Shown piece by piece: positions 1-9,364 of a stretch of DNA of 50,810 nt. Within the stretch, counting starts at the first letter, position 1; every line of letters begins with the position of its first letter. The stretch covers positions 1 through 50,810 of the forward strand of contig JAEWCL010000011.1 in the NCBI GenBank assembly GCA_023390655.1, given 5' to 3'. The notes beneath the pieces were generated by a model. The model searched no databases. It was given only the letters and a program-made list of their open reading frames with translations, and had not been told where the DNA came from. The stretch is from Bacillota bacterium (GTDB lineage Bacteria; Bacillota; Clostridia; Christensenellales; CAG-138). Position numbers and translations under genes: made by a program.

Positions 1-6
1 TATCCT

Positions 7-83
7 GCGCCTGTAGCTCAGCAGGATAGAGCAACGGCCTTCTAAGCCGTAGGTCCCGGGTTCGAATCCCTGCAGGCGCGCCA
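7..83 (+). tRNA. tRNA-Arg (TCT)
   Basis: Cloverleaf with acceptor GCGCCTG pairing CAGGCGC, TTCGAAT T-loop and encoded CCA. The anticodon loop CTTCTAA places TCT at 41-43. First of ten tRNAs in a tight array. Confidence 0.96.
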
Positions 84-96
84 ATTTGGTTTCTTG

Positions 97-173
97 GTGG
101 GTATAGTTCAGATGGTTAGAATGCCAGATTGTGGCTCTGGAGGTCATGGGTTCAAATCCCATTACCCACCCCA
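97..173 (+). tRNA. tRNA-His (GTG)
   Basis: Acceptor GTGGGTA pairs TACCCAC. Anticodon GTG at 131-133 and encoded CCA. The base before the acceptor (G96) can pair with the C discriminator, as expected for the G-1 of tRNA-His. Confidence 0.96.
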
Positions 174-200
174 ATACCAAGTTACACGCGGATACATCGG

Positions 201-274
201 TGGGGTGTAGCCAAGCGGTAAGGCACGGGACTTTGACTCCCGCATCGTAGGTTCGATCCCTGCCACCCCAGCCA
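201..274 (+). tRNA. tRNA-Gln (TTG)
   Basis: Acceptor TGGGGTG pairs CACCCCA, followed by GCCA. The anticodon loop CTTTGAC gives TTG at 233-235. Confidence 0.96.
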
Positions 275-276
275 AT

Positions 277-352
277 GACCCGTTAGCTCAGTCGGTAGAG
301 CACTTGACTTTTAATCAAGGTGTCCGGAGTTCGAATCTCCGACGGGTCACCA
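277..352 (+). tRNA. tRNA-Lys (TTT)
   Basis: Acceptor GACCCGT pairs ACGGGTC with encoded CCA. The anticodon loop CTTTTAA gives TTT at 310-312. It lies only two bases after tRNA-Gln. Confidence 0.96.
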
Positions 353-365
353 CTTACCACAACAT

Positions 366-450
366 GCGGGCGTGGCGGAATCGGCAGACGCGCCAGATTT
401 AGGTTCTGGTGCCGGAAGGCGTATGAGTTCAAGTCTCTTCGCCCGCACCA
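366..450 (+). tRNA. tRNA-Leu (TAG)
   Basis: Class II tRNA with a long variable arm (about TGCCGGAAGGCGTA). Acceptor GCGGGCG pairs CGCCCGC with ACCA. Anticodon TAG at 400-402. Confidence 0.96.
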
Positions 451-487
451 AACTACCTTACGGACGGCACTTTAAAGCCAAAGGTAT

Positions 488-562
488 GCGGGAATAGCTC
501 AGCGGTAGAGCACTGCCTTGCCAAGGCAGGGGTCGCGAGTTCGAATCTCGTTTCCCGCTCCA
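488..562 (+). tRNA. tRNA-Gly (GCC), copy 1
   Basis: Acceptor GCGGGAA pairs TTCCCGC with TCCA. Anticodon GCC at 520-522. An identical copy lies at 751-825. Confidence 0.96.
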
Positions 563-570
563 CACCATTT

Positions 571-644
571 GCGGGTGTAGTTCAATGGTAGAACTCCAGC
601 CTTCCAAGCTGGTCGCGTGGGTTCGATTCCCATCACCCGCTCCA
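571..644 (+). tRNA. tRNA-Gly (TCC)
   Basis: Acceptor GCGGGTG pairs CACCCGC with TCCA. The anticodon loop CTTCCAA gives TCC at 603-605. Confidence 0.96.
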
Positions 645-666
645 GTATCCTTTGTTGGACTTTTAT

Positions 667-742
667 GGGTTGTTAGCTCAGTTGGTAGAGCACCTGACTC
701 TTAATCAGGGTGTCCAGGGTTCGAGCCCCTGACGACCCACCA
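667..742 (+). tRNA. tRNA-Lys (CTT), copy 1
   Basis: Acceptor GGGTTGT pairs ACGACCC with ACCA. Anticodon CTT at 700-702. An identical copy lies at 829-904. Confidence 0.96.
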
Positions 743-750
743 TTTTCATT

Positions 751-825
751 GCGGGAATAGCTCAGCGGTAGAGCACTGCCTTGCCAAGGCAGGGGTCGCG
801 AGTTCGAATCTCGTTTCCCGCTCCA
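751..825 (+). tRNA. tRNA-Gly (GCC), copy 2
   Basis: Base-for-base identical to the tRNA at 488-562. Anticodon GCC at 783-785. Confidence 0.96.
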
Positions 826-828
826 TAC

Positions 829-904
829 GGGTTGTTAGCTCAGTTGGTAGAGCACCTGACTCTTAATCAGGGTGTCCAGGGTTCGAGCCCCTGACGACCC
901 ACCA
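829..904 (+). tRNA. tRNA-Lys (CTT), copy 2
   Basis: Identical to the tRNA at 667-742. Anticodon CTT at 862-864. Last tRNA of the array; its final A begins the terminator hairpin. Confidence 0.96.
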
Positions 905-944
905 AGGCGAAAATCCTCCAGCGTTGCTGGAGGATTTTCGCCTT
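904..944. terminator. Strong hairpin closing the tRNA array
   Basis: Perfect 19-bp inverted repeat (904-922 and 926-944) with a GTT loop. A GC core (CCTCCAGC/GCTGGAGG) is flanked by A4/T4, so it can act as an intrinsic terminator on either strand. The rest of 945-1172 holds no convincing gene. It contains a G-rich tract (about 1079-1096). Confidence 0.8.
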
Positions 945-1172
945 CTAGAGGCTTCCGGCTTTTTGCAGTTATTATTACTATATAGTGTCTGGGATGCGAT
1001 TGCTGCGTAATTATATCTGATATGGGTATAATTCGATAGATGGACTGTACCAAAGTAGCGCAAAGGGCTCCCCTGCTAAGGGGGGGGCTGGGGGTAACCG
1101 GCACAAGGATTGTCTGCATGCAGGACAGCGGATATAATGATATTGCAAAATCTTCGGAGGGATCATATACAT

Positions 1173-2078
1173 ATGAAACAAGGGATTACTGCAATAGACG
1201 GGATTCTGCTCGGGCATTGGACAGACGAAGCGGCAAAGACCGGCTGTACCGTTATCCTTTGCCCACATGGCGCCGTTGCGGGCGTAGATGTGCGCGGTGC
1301 TGCGCCCGGTACGCGGGAAACCGACCTGATGCGCGGCTATAATGCGGTGGAACGTATCCATGCAGTCATGCTTTGCGGCGGCAGCGCATATGGATTAGAT
1401 GCGGCCTCGGGTGCTATGCAATATCTGGAGGAGCAGGGGATCGGCATCAATGTGGGCGTAGGCGTGGTGCCTATCGTGCCTGCCGCCGTCATATTTGATC
1501 TCGCGGTGGGTTCTGCCGCTATCCGCCCTGATAAGGCAGCCGGATATGCGGCCTGCGCGTCCGCTTCATGCGAGGGAGCCCTTTGCGGAAGAATAGGGTC
1601 CGGCACAGGAGCTACGGTGGGCAAAGCATTCGGCCCGCAGCTTGCGTCTCCAGGAGGCATTGGTTCAAGTTTGCTTGCATTGCCCGGCGGTATCCTCATC
1701 GGCGCGCTCGCGGTGGTGAATGCCGTGGGGGACATTTATGACCACCATACGGGAAATCTGCTTTGTGCGGCAAAGAAGGACGGCGCATTCCTTCCTTGTA
1801 TCAGCCATCTGGGAGAATTGGCGCAAACGCTGGTCGGCACCAATACCACGCTTGGCGTTATTGCCACGAATGCCGCGCTTACCCGGGAAGAGGCAAATAA
1901 GCTTGCGTCCATCGCGCATGACGGCCTTGCAATGAGCATCCGGCCTGTACACACCGCAATGGATGGGGATACCATATTCTCGCTTGCAACCGGAGAAAAG
2001 GCAGAATACTCGTTCCATGCCTTGCTTGCGTCTGCCGCGGAAGCGATGGCGCTGGCGGTGGAACACGCATTTGTTTGA
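1173..2078 (+). CDS. P1 family peptidase (DmpA/aminopeptidase-esterase type)
   Basis: 301 residues of the DmpA/S58 (P1) family, Ntn-hydrolase-fold aminopeptidases that cut themselves into two chains so that a Ser/Thr becomes the N-terminal nucleophile. Visible family motifs are LCGGSAYGLDA (68-77), GSGTGATVGK (142-151), GTNTTLGV (222-229) and PVHT..DGD. By family analogy the nucleophile is a Thr just after N224, probably T225. Length is slightly below the usual 320-370. The start at 1173 follows a good ribosome site (TCGGAGGG, 1155-1162). An upstream in-frame start at 1110 has no such site. No signal peptide is visible, so it is likely cytoplasmic. The natural substrate is unknown. It stands alone after the tRNA array and before acpS. 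Confidence 0.88.
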   Translation: MKQGITAIDGILLGHWTDEAAKTGCTVILCPHGAVAGVDVRGAAPGTRETDLMRGYNAVERIHAVMLCGGSAYGLDAASGAMQYLEEQGIGINVGVGVVPIVPAAVIFDLAVGSAAIRPDKAAGYAACASASCEGALCGRIGSGTGATVGKAFGPQLASPGGIGSSLLALPGGILIGALAVVNAVGDIYDHHTGNLLCAAKKDGAFLPCISHLGELAQTLVGTNTTLGVIATNAALTREEANKLASIAHDGLAMSIRPVHTAMDGDTIFSLATGEKAEYSFHALLASAAEAMALAVEHAFV

Positions 2079-2185
2079 CTTTGTAGGGGGAACAGGCTAA
2101 AATACAATATGGTATTCATAAAGCAGCCGCTGATCGGCTTTTTATAGGAATTGCCGACATGGTTTGATTGTTTTGGAGGGTATGC

Positions 2186-2554
2186 ATGGTTGTTGGTACC
2201 GGCATTGACGTCATAGAAGTGGAACGCATTGAGCGTGCAGCAAATCAGAATGCGTTTTTGGAACGGATATTTACCCCAAATGAACGCCAGTATTATCAGA
2301 ATTGCGGTGCGGACGCACAGACGCTTTCAGGCATGTTTGCCGCCAAGGAAGCAACTGCAAAGGCTTTGGCCGCAGGATTTAACGGCATTGGCTGGCGGGA
2401 TATTGAAATTTTACACGATGAATTGGGCAAACCTTATGTACAGCTTTGGAATTCCGCCAAAGCCCGCATGGAAAGCATGGGCGGCCGTGCCATACACATC
2501 AGCATCTCACACATCAAAACGTTGGCGATTGCGCAGGCGATTTTGGAAGAATGA
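2186..2554 (+). CDS. acpS: Holo-[acyl-carrier-protein] synthase
   Basis: 123 residues, the normal AcpS length. It transfers 4'-phosphopantetheine from CoA to the Ser of apo-ACP, activating fatty acid synthesis. GTGIDVIEVERI at the N-terminus holds the Mg-binding Asp (D8). FAAKEATAKAL (51-61) holds the second metal ligand E55 and the following Lys. The C-terminal ISISH segment is also typical. The start at 2186 is chosen because GGAGG at 2175-2179 is well spaced. An in-frame start at 2168 lies upstream of that site. The NAD(P)H-hydrate epimerase gene that often follows acpS in Firmicutes is absent; the 5-FTHF cyclo-ligase gene follows instead. Confidence 0.95.
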   Translation: MVVGTGIDVIEVERIERAANQNAFLERIFTPNERQYYQNCGADAQTLSGMFAAKEATAKALAAGFNGIGWRDIEILHDELGKPYVQLWNSAKARMESMGGRAIHISISHIKTLAIAQAILEE

Positions 2555-2592
2555 TCAATAGGACAGCTTCTGGTTCTTAGAGGGTTAAGCGG

Positions 2593-3159
2593 ATGGAAAA
2601 AGCGGAACTGCGCGTACAAATGCGCCGGACGTTAAAAGAACTTCCTTTGGAGCAGGTGCGCCTGTATTCAGATGCTGCCTGCGGGCATGTCATGCGACAT
2701 CCGGCGTTTCTCCGTGCAGAAACCGTGTTTCTCTATGCTGCGATGCCGCAGGAGGCCGATCCAAATTCGCTTGCCGCGTATGCCCTGGAAATGGGAAAGC
2801 GCGTCGCTTATCCATATTGTGTCGACTCTACGCAAATCGTGGCGATGCAGCCGAATACCCCGTACGATCTCGAACGCGGTGCCTACGGCATTTTCGCGCC
2901 CGTTCCGGAGCGCTCCATCATCATTCCGCCGCAGGAAGTGGAGTTTGTCCTTGTGTCCGGCCTTGCGTTTGACGCGTCTGGCGGCAGGATGGGACGCGGC
3001 GCAGGGTTTTATGACCGTTACCTTTCCGGTACGCCGGCTTTTCGTGCGGGCTTTTGCTTTTCCATGCAATTGGTATCCGATGTTCCGATGCAACCGCATG
3101 ATCTTTTTATGGATGCCGTATTTACAAACGACAGGGTTTATACAGTCTCTTCCAGATAG
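2593..3159 (+). CDS. 5-formyltetrahydrofolate cyclo-ligase
   Basis: 188 residues, full length for the family. ATP-dependent conversion of 5-formyl-THF to 5,10-methenyl-THF, recycling an inhibitory folate. The hallmark GGRMGRGAGFYDRYL (130-144) forms the nucleotide/substrate loop. The N-terminal KAELR..MR.. region and Y49-x-x-MPQEAD are also typical. The Shine-Dalgarno is weak (GAGGG about 10 bases upstream). Only 38 bases separate it from acpS on the same strand, so the two are probably cotranscribed. Confidence 0.93.
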   Translation: MEKAELRVQMRRTLKELPLEQVRLYSDAACGHVMRHPAFLRAETVFLYAAMPQEADPNSLAAYALEMGKRVAYPYCVDSTQIVAMQPNTPYDLERGAYGIFAPVPERSIIIPPQEVEFVLVSGLAFDASGGRMGRGAGFYDRYLSGTPAFRAGFCFSMQLVSDVPMQPHDLFMDAVFTNDRVYTVSSR

Positions 3160-3209
3160 TTTTTTCTCCATATAAATTTTTCATAGAAACATATCTTGAA
3201 GGCAATAAA

Positions 3210-3227
3210 TTGTCTTTTTTTTTACAA
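3210..3227. promoter_or_regulatory. Possible Rex (NADH-sensing) operator
   Basis: TTGT, ten bases, then ACAA. The outer bases and spacing match the 18-bp Rex consensus (TTGTTAA-N4-TTAACAA), but the inner bases do not match fully. It lies about 105 bases upstream of the NADH-linked nuoE operon, where redox control would make sense. The call rests on spacing plus context only. Confidence 0.25.
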
Positions 3228-3330
3228 TCTCATGTGTTACAATAAGTCGAACATATGATATTTTTCTATCAAACTTAAGATCATTGGGGTTACCTGTAAA
3301 TATTGCTTATAGCTGGGAGGAACGTGCAGC

Positions 3331-3816
3331 ATGTCCAACACCGAAGACAGGCAAAAGGAATTCAAGCGGCTGGATGCCGTGATTGCGCAGTGGAAGGACG
3401 AACAGGGCGGCCTTTTGCCGATCATGCAGCAGGCGCAGGAAATTTGCGGATGCGTTGATGAGGAAGTACAACGCTTTATTTCCGAACGGACGGGCGCGCC
3501 GATGAGTACGATATACGGCATCGCTACGTTCTATTCCCAGTTCACGCTGCAGCCAAAAGGGCTTTATAAAATCGGCATGTGCCTGGGTACTGCATGTTAT
3601 GTGCGTGGGGCTGCGAAGGTCATGGAAGCATTGGAAAAGGAATTGAAGGTTGCGGTAGGCGCTACCACTGCAGATGGGCTTTTTACGCTTGAGGCAACGC
3701 GCTGTATCGGCTGCTGCGGCCTGGCGCCGGCGCTGATGGTCAACGATGACGTTTATGGCAGGCTCGTGCCTTCCGATATCCCCGGTATCATTGAAAAATA
3801 CCGCAAGAAAGGGTAA
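3331..3816 (+). CDS. NuoE-like [2Fe-2S] subunit of an NADH-linked complex
   Basis: 161 residues of the thioredoxin-like NuoE/24-kDa family. It carries one [2Fe-2S] cluster in complex I and in bifurcating [FeFe]-hydrogenases (HydC/HndA). Cluster ligands are C84 and C89 (CLGTAC) and C125 and C129 (CIGCC), the expected C-x4-C...C-x3-C pattern. The N-terminal helical domain (about 1-78) is normal. The Shine-Dalgarno is GGGAGG about 10 bases before the ATG. First gene of a four-gene operon (3331-6584) whose order matches clostridial hydrogenase loci. No hydrogenase catalytic gene follows. Confidence 0.93.
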   Translation: MSNTEDRQKEFKRLDAVIAQWKDEQGGLLPIMQQAQEICGCVDEEVQRFISERTGAPMSTIYGIATFYSQFTLQPKGLYKIGMCLGTACYVRGAAKVMEALEKELKVAVGATTADGLFTLEATRCIGCCGLAPALMVNDDVYGRLVPSDIPGIIEKYRKKG

Positions 3817-3825
3817 CGCCTCCTT

Positions 3826-4380
3826 ATGATGATGAAGGAGATCTCTTTGCATGTGCTCGACATCATACAAAATTCCATTTCCGCGGGCGCAACGCGCATC
3901 GAAATAGGGATCGATGTCCTTCATGAAGAAGACGTTGTACGCGTGTCTATCGTGGACAACGGATGCGGCATGACACAGGAGCTGCAGCGCCAGGTACTGG
4001 ATCCCTTTGTTACAAGCCGTACGTCCCGGAAGGTTGGTCTTGGCATCCCTATGCTTCAGGCAAGCGCAGAAGCCGCAGGCGGGACGTTCTCCTTGCAGTC
4101 CGAACCGGGACGGGGCACTCGGATAGATGTAAGCTACCGAATTTCCCACCTCGATCGTCCGCCGCTTGGAAATATGGCGGAAACCCTCTATGCAAGTATT
4201 CTGTGCAATCAAGGGATTGATTTTATTTTTGTCTACACGGTGGACGGGAACAGTTTTCGGGCCGATACGCGGGAAATCAAGGCGGTATTGGGTAATGTTT
4301 CGTTTCATACGCCTGAAGTGTCGCTTTGGCTCAGGGAATATTTTTGTGAAGGCATCGATGCATTAAACGGAGGTATTTGA
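3826..4380 (+). CDS. Stand-alone GHKL (HATPase_c) ATP-binding protein
   Basis: 184 residues forming one histidine-kinase-type ATPase fold with no phosphoacceptor or sensor domain. N-box DIIQNSISAGA, G1 box VDNGCGM and the glycine-rich VGLGIPMLQ are clear. Anti-sigma-like ATPases of this kind are often found between nuoE and nuoF in clostridial hydrogenase operons, and their exact role is not settled. A C-terminal part of about 60 residues follows the ATPase core. Three in-frame ATGs (3826, 3829, 3832) are possible and the ribosome site is poor, suggesting translational coupling to nuoE, whose stop is 9 bases upstream. Confidence 0.85.
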   Translation: MMMKEISLHVLDIIQNSISAGATRIEIGIDVLHEEDVVRVSIVDNGCGMTQELQRQVLDPFVTSRTSRKVGLGIPMLQASAEAAGGTFSLQSEPGRGTRIDVSYRISHLDRPPLGNMAETLYASILCNQGIDFIFVYTVDGNSFRADTREIKAVLGNVSFHTPEVSLWLREYFCEGIDALNGGI

Positions 4381-4383
4381 ATT

Positions 4384-4761
4384 ATGAAGTCGTTACAGGA
4401 GCTGGAAGCCATCCGAAACAAGACGCTCGAAACCATCAACCTCAGAAAAGAATCCGAAGGTACACGGATTGTCGTGGGGATGGCAACCTGCGGGATCGCA
4501 GCAGGCGCGCGGCCTGTTTTGACAGCCTTTATGGACGAAGTTGCCAGAAGGGGCCTCCAGCATGTCGTCGTCGCGCAGACGGGCTGCATCGGCGTATGCA
4601 GGCTCGAGCCGATCGTGGAGGTCTATAAGCCCAGCGAAGACAAAGTGACCTATGTCAAGGTCGAGCCGGATATGGTGGGCAGGATCGTAACGGATCATAT
4701 CGTAAACGGCAAAGCTGTGAACGAATACACCATTGGATATTACGAAACGCACGCCAAGTGA
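4384..4761 (+). CDS. Thioredoxin-like ferredoxin (HndB-like)
   Basis: 125 residues of the (2Fe-2S) ferredoxin domain family seen as HndB in NADP-reducing hydrogenases. GMATCGIAAGARPV (32-45) and TGCIGVC (66-72) are the family motifs. C36, C68 and C72 are visible. A fourth classical ligand is not obvious, so cluster binding cannot be confirmed from sequence. It starts 3 bases after the ATPase gene and ends 26 bases before nuoF. The ATPase stop region provides the AACGGAGG ribosome site. Predicted role: electron relay or assembly partner for the NuoF subunit. Confidence 0.88.
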   Translation: MKSLQELEAIRNKTLETINLRKESEGTRIVVGMATCGIAAGARPVLTAFMDEVARRGLQHVVVAQTGCIGVCRLEPIVEVYKPSEDKVTYVKVEPDMVGRIVTDHIVNGKAVNEYTIGYYETHAK

Positions 4762-4787
4762 CGCACACAAAGGAGGATTGAACCGCC

Positions 4788-6584
<1,797 letters not shown>

Positions 6585-6603
6585 AGGGGAAACCATATGC
6601 TCT

Positions 6604-6640
6604 AAGAAAGGCCGCTTTATATAGCGGTCTTTCTTTATGG
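6604..6640 (+). terminator. Terminator of the nuoE-nuoF operon
   Basis: 13-bp stem (6604-6616 and 6623-6635) with one G-U pair and a TTATAT loop. The T-rich 3' arm is TCTTTCTT. It lies 20 bases after the nuoF stop and marks the end of the operon before any hydrogenase gene. Confidence 0.75.
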
Positions 6641-6712
6641 GCTGGGATGACAGGCATATGGCAATGCTAAAACGCTTGCGCTGTAAGGGAAAAGAGGGTA
6701 AAATCACATGGT

Positions 6713-6741
6713 AGCGGCCTGTCCTGAATTGCCGCTTTTTG
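6713..6741 (+). terminator. Terminator-like hairpin in the alaS leader
   Basis: AGCGGC (6713-6718) pairs with GCCGCT (6731-6736), followed by TTTTG. It lies 50 bases before the alaS start and about 75 bases after the previous terminator, so it ends no known gene. It could be a leader attenuator. A full T-box (AGGGTGGNACCGCG, stem I) is not seen. Confidence 0.4.
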
Positions 6742-6790
6742 AGAGTGCCTGCCGCATATGGGCGGGTTATTAGAAAGGGGATTAATCTTC

Positions 6791-8587
6791 ATGCGGAACC
6801 TGACCTCCCGCGAGCTTCGTCAGTTATATCTGGATTTCTTTCGTGAAAAGGGGCATGCGGTGATCGACAGCGCCTCGCTGATACCGGAAAATGACCCGAC
6901 CGTATTGTTCACTACGGCCGGCATGCATCCGCTCGTCCCGTACCTGATGGGGGAAAAGCATCCTGCAGGCACCCGCCTGGTGGATGTACAGAAATGCGTG
7001 CGCACAGGCGATATCGACGAGGTTGGTGATACCTCCCATTGCACGTTCTTTGAAATGCTCGGCAATTGGTCTCTGGGCGATTATTTTAAACATGAGGCCA
7101 TTGCATTCTCATGGGAGTTCCTGACCAGCGAAAAATGGCTCGGCATCCCTAAGGAAAAATTGTTCTTTACCTGCTTTGAAGGCGATAAAGACGCCCCGCG
7201 CGATACCGTTTCCCATGACCGCTGGGTCGAAATGGGTGCGGAGCCTTCCCATATCTATTATCTGCCCAAAAAACACAACTGGTGGGGACCCGCCGGCATG
7301 ACCGGCCCCTGCGGACCGGACACGGAAATGTTCTATGATACCGGCAAGCCCGCGTGTTCGTCCGATTGCTCGCCCGCGTGCAGTTGCGGCAAATATCTCG
7401 AAATCTGGAACGACGTGTTCATGGAATTCAATAAGGTGGGAGAAGGCCAGTTTGAGCCGCTTGCCCAAAAGAATGTGGACACCGGCATGGGCCTTGACCG
7501 CACCATCGCAACGCTCCAGGGTGTGGAAAGCGTCTATGATACCGATGCGTTTACCGGCATTCTCTCTACAATCAGCCGACTTTCCGGCAAGCAGTACCGG
7601 GACAGCGCGGAAACCACACGCGCGTTCCGAATCATTGCGGACCATATCCGTTGCGCGGTGTTCATTTTGGGAGACCAGCGCGGTGTGACGCCCAGTAACG
7701 TCGATCAGGGCTATATTTTGAGGCGCCTGATCCGCCGTGCCATCCGTTTCTCCATGCAGCTTGAGATTCCCGAGGGTGGGCTCCTGGAGGTTGCAAAGGC
7801 GGCCATCGGCCAATACGGCGATTTTTACACCGAGCTTGCAAACAACAGCGGCAAAATCTTGAGCGAGCTTGAAAAGGAAGAGCAGCGTTTCGCACGTACC
7901 CTCAAAAAGGGCATGTCCGAATTTGAGCGCCTGGCGGCCACGCTTACAGAAGGCCGTATCAGCGGTCCCGATGCGTTCCGCCTGTATGATACGTTTGGCT
8001 TCCCGCTGGAATTTACGCAGGAGCTTGCGTCTGAAAAGGGCTTTACCGTGGATGTAGACGGCTACCACGCCGCATTTGCAGAGCATCAGAAGAAATCCCA
8101 GGCGGGCGCGGAGCAGCGCTTTAAGGGTGGCCTTGCGGACAATACGGAGGAAACCACGAAACTGCATACCGCAACGCACTTGCTGCATACCGCGCTGCGC
8201 AAGGTGTTAAAGGACGATTCCGTTGCGCAAAAGGGCAGCAATATTACTGCCGAGCGCCTGCGGTTTGATTTCTCCTTCCCCCGTAAGATGACGCCCGAAG
8301 AAGTCAAAGAGGTGGAAGCGCTTGTCAACTCCGTCATCGAGGCGGATCTGCCGGTAGCCTATGAGGAAATGACGGTGGAAGAAGCCAAGGCGCAGGGCGC
8401 GATCGGCCTGTTTGAAAGCAAGTACGCGGAACGCGTCAAGGTATATTCCGTGGGCGATTTCTCAAAAGAGATCTGCGGCGGCCCGCATGTGACGCACACG
8501 AGCGCGTTGGGACGCTTTACCATCAAGAAGGAGGAAGCCTCCTCCGCGGGCGTACGCCGCATCAAGGCTGTTCTGAGCGGGAAATAG
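6791..8587 (+). CDS. alaS: Alanine--tRNA ligase, short form without C-Ala domain
   Basis: 598 residues against about 870-880 for the usual bacterial enzyme. The class II catalytic domain (FFREKGH, GMHPLVPYL, FEMLGNWSLGDYFK, GPCGPDTEM, MGLDR) and the tRNA-binding domain are present. So is the editing domain, with HTATHLLHTAL and CGGPHV supplying the zinc ligands that clear mischarged Ser/Gly. The chain stops right after the editing domain (FTIKKEEASSAGVRRIKAVL), so the DHHA1/C-Ala module is missing. The following DNA is a different gene in another frame, so this is not a simple frameshift. The start at 6791 follows AGAAAGGGG; an upstream in-frame start at 6758 precedes that site. Short AlaRS forms are known in some bacteria. 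Confidence 0.94.
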   Translation: MRNLTSRELRQLYLDFFREKGHAVIDSASLIPENDPTVLFTTAGMHPLVPYLMGEKHPAGTRLVDVQKCVRTGDIDEVGDTSHCTFFEMLGNWSLGDYFKHEAIAFSWEFLTSEKWLGIPKEKLFFTCFEGDKDAPRDTVSHDRWVEMGAEPSHIYYLPKKHNWWGPAGMTGPCGPDTEMFYDTGKPACSSDCSPACSCGKYLEIWNDVFMEFNKVGEGQFEPLAQKNVDTGMGLDRTIATLQGVESVYDTDAFTGILSTISRLSGKQYRDSAETTRAFRIIADHIRCAVFILGDQRGVTPSNVDQGYILRRLIRRAIRFSMQLEIPEGGLLEVAKAAIGQYGDFYTELANNSGKILSELEKEEQRFARTLKKGMSEFERLAATLTEGRISGPDAFRLYDTFGFPLEFTQELASEKGFTVDVDGYHAAFAEHQKKSQAGAEQRFKGGLADNTEETTKLHTATHLLHTALRKVLKDDSVAQKGSNITAERLRFDFSFPRKMTPEEVKEVEALVNSVIEADLPVAYEEMTVEEAKAQGAIGLFESKYAERVKVYSVGDFSKEICGGPHVTHTSALGRFTIKKEEASSAGVRRIKAVLSGK

Positions 8588-8616
8588 TACAACTTTAGCA
8601 ATACGGGGAGGACCGC

Positions 8617-9312
8617 ATGAAGATCACGTATTTGGGAAACAGCGGCTTTGCGCTGGAGCGCGATGGCGGCCTCCTTGTTATCGATTGTTTTGACCCGAAA
8701 AGGCATCCTCTGCTTCAGGAGGACGCCTTAGAGCCCATACGATATACCACGGCGCTTATCAGCCACGCGCATGGCGACCATTATTCGCCCGATATCTGGA
8801 ACCTGCCGCAGACAAAATTTGCTGCAGGCTACGATGTGCCGGCACCGCTCGGCGTGCCGAAAATGCGGCCCGGACAATCCGTTTTGCCCAACGGTATGAA
8901 GGTGACCGCATACGGCAGCACCGACGAAGGCATATCTTTTCATATCGTTTGGGACGGCGTTTCCATCTTCCATGCGGGCGACCTGAACGACTGGCACTGG
9001 CAGGATGAAGGGGGAGAGGCGTATGCGCGGGAAGCGGAGGGAAAGTTCTTGAAGGAGCTTGAGAAGATCGAGCAGAGCGTCCCGCATATCGATCTTGCAT
9101 TCTTTCCGGTCGATCCGCGTATGGGCAGCGATTATTACCGCGGTGCAATTTTGTTTTGTGAGGCGCTGCATCCGGTACGCTTTATGCCGATGCACTTTGG
9201 GAGAAGCTTTCAGCCTCCCGAAGCGTTCTTTCAGGAGATTGCACCGCTCACAACGCTGCTTTTACCGCCCGCGGTGGACAAAAGCATCTTGTGCCCCATG
9301 TGCCGGGATTAA
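8617..9312 (+). CDS. MBL-fold metal-dependent hydrolase
   Basis: 231 residues of the metallo-beta-lactamase superfamily. The metal motif SHAHGDHYS (49-57) supplies H50, H52, D54 and H55. A later FHAGDLNDWHW segment and a C-terminal PMHFG supply further ligands. The closest type is the UlaG-like/UPF0173 hydrolase group; the substrate cannot be predicted. Start ATG at 8617 behind GGGGAGG. It follows alaS by 29 bases and ends at a bidirectional terminator shared with the convergent XRE-S24 gene. Confidence 0.88.
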   Translation: MKITYLGNSGFALERDGGLLVIDCFDPKRHPLLQEDALEPIRYTTALISHAHGDHYSPDIWNLPQTKFAAGYDVPAPLGVPKMRPGQSVLPNGMKVTAYGSTDEGISFHIVWDGVSIFHAGDLNDWHWQDEGGEAYAREAEGKFLKELEKIEQSVPHIDLAFFPVDPRMGSDYYRGAILFCEALHPVRFMPMHFGRSFQPPEAFFQEIAPLTTLLLPPAVDKSILCPMCRD

Positions 9313-9322
9313 AAATAATCAT

Positions 9323-9349
9323 AAAAAAAGCGCCTTAGGGCGCTTTTTT
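9323..9349. terminator. Bidirectional terminator
   Basis: A7 tract, GCGCC/GGCGC stem with a TTAG loop, then T6. Symmetric, so it serves the MBL gene on the plus strand and the convergent XRE-S24 gene on the minus strand. Confidence 0.85.
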
Positions 9350-9364
9350 CGTTCTATTTACGGC

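Noticed and set aside
1068..1100. G-rich/hairpin tract before the P1 peptidase as a terminator or mobile repeat
   Set aside because: GC-rich and partly self-complementary, but no T-tract and no second copy in the window.
835..1119. Short minus-strand ORFs over the end of the tRNA array
   Set aside because: They are the antisense of tRNA sequence (SGARTLDTL / RGSNPGHPD phrases), a known artefact of tRNA genes, with no ribosome site.
6641..6790. T-box leader for alaS
   Set aside because: The segment is too short, and neither the AGGGTGGNACCGCG core nor a stem I with specifier is visible. Only a simple hairpin remains.
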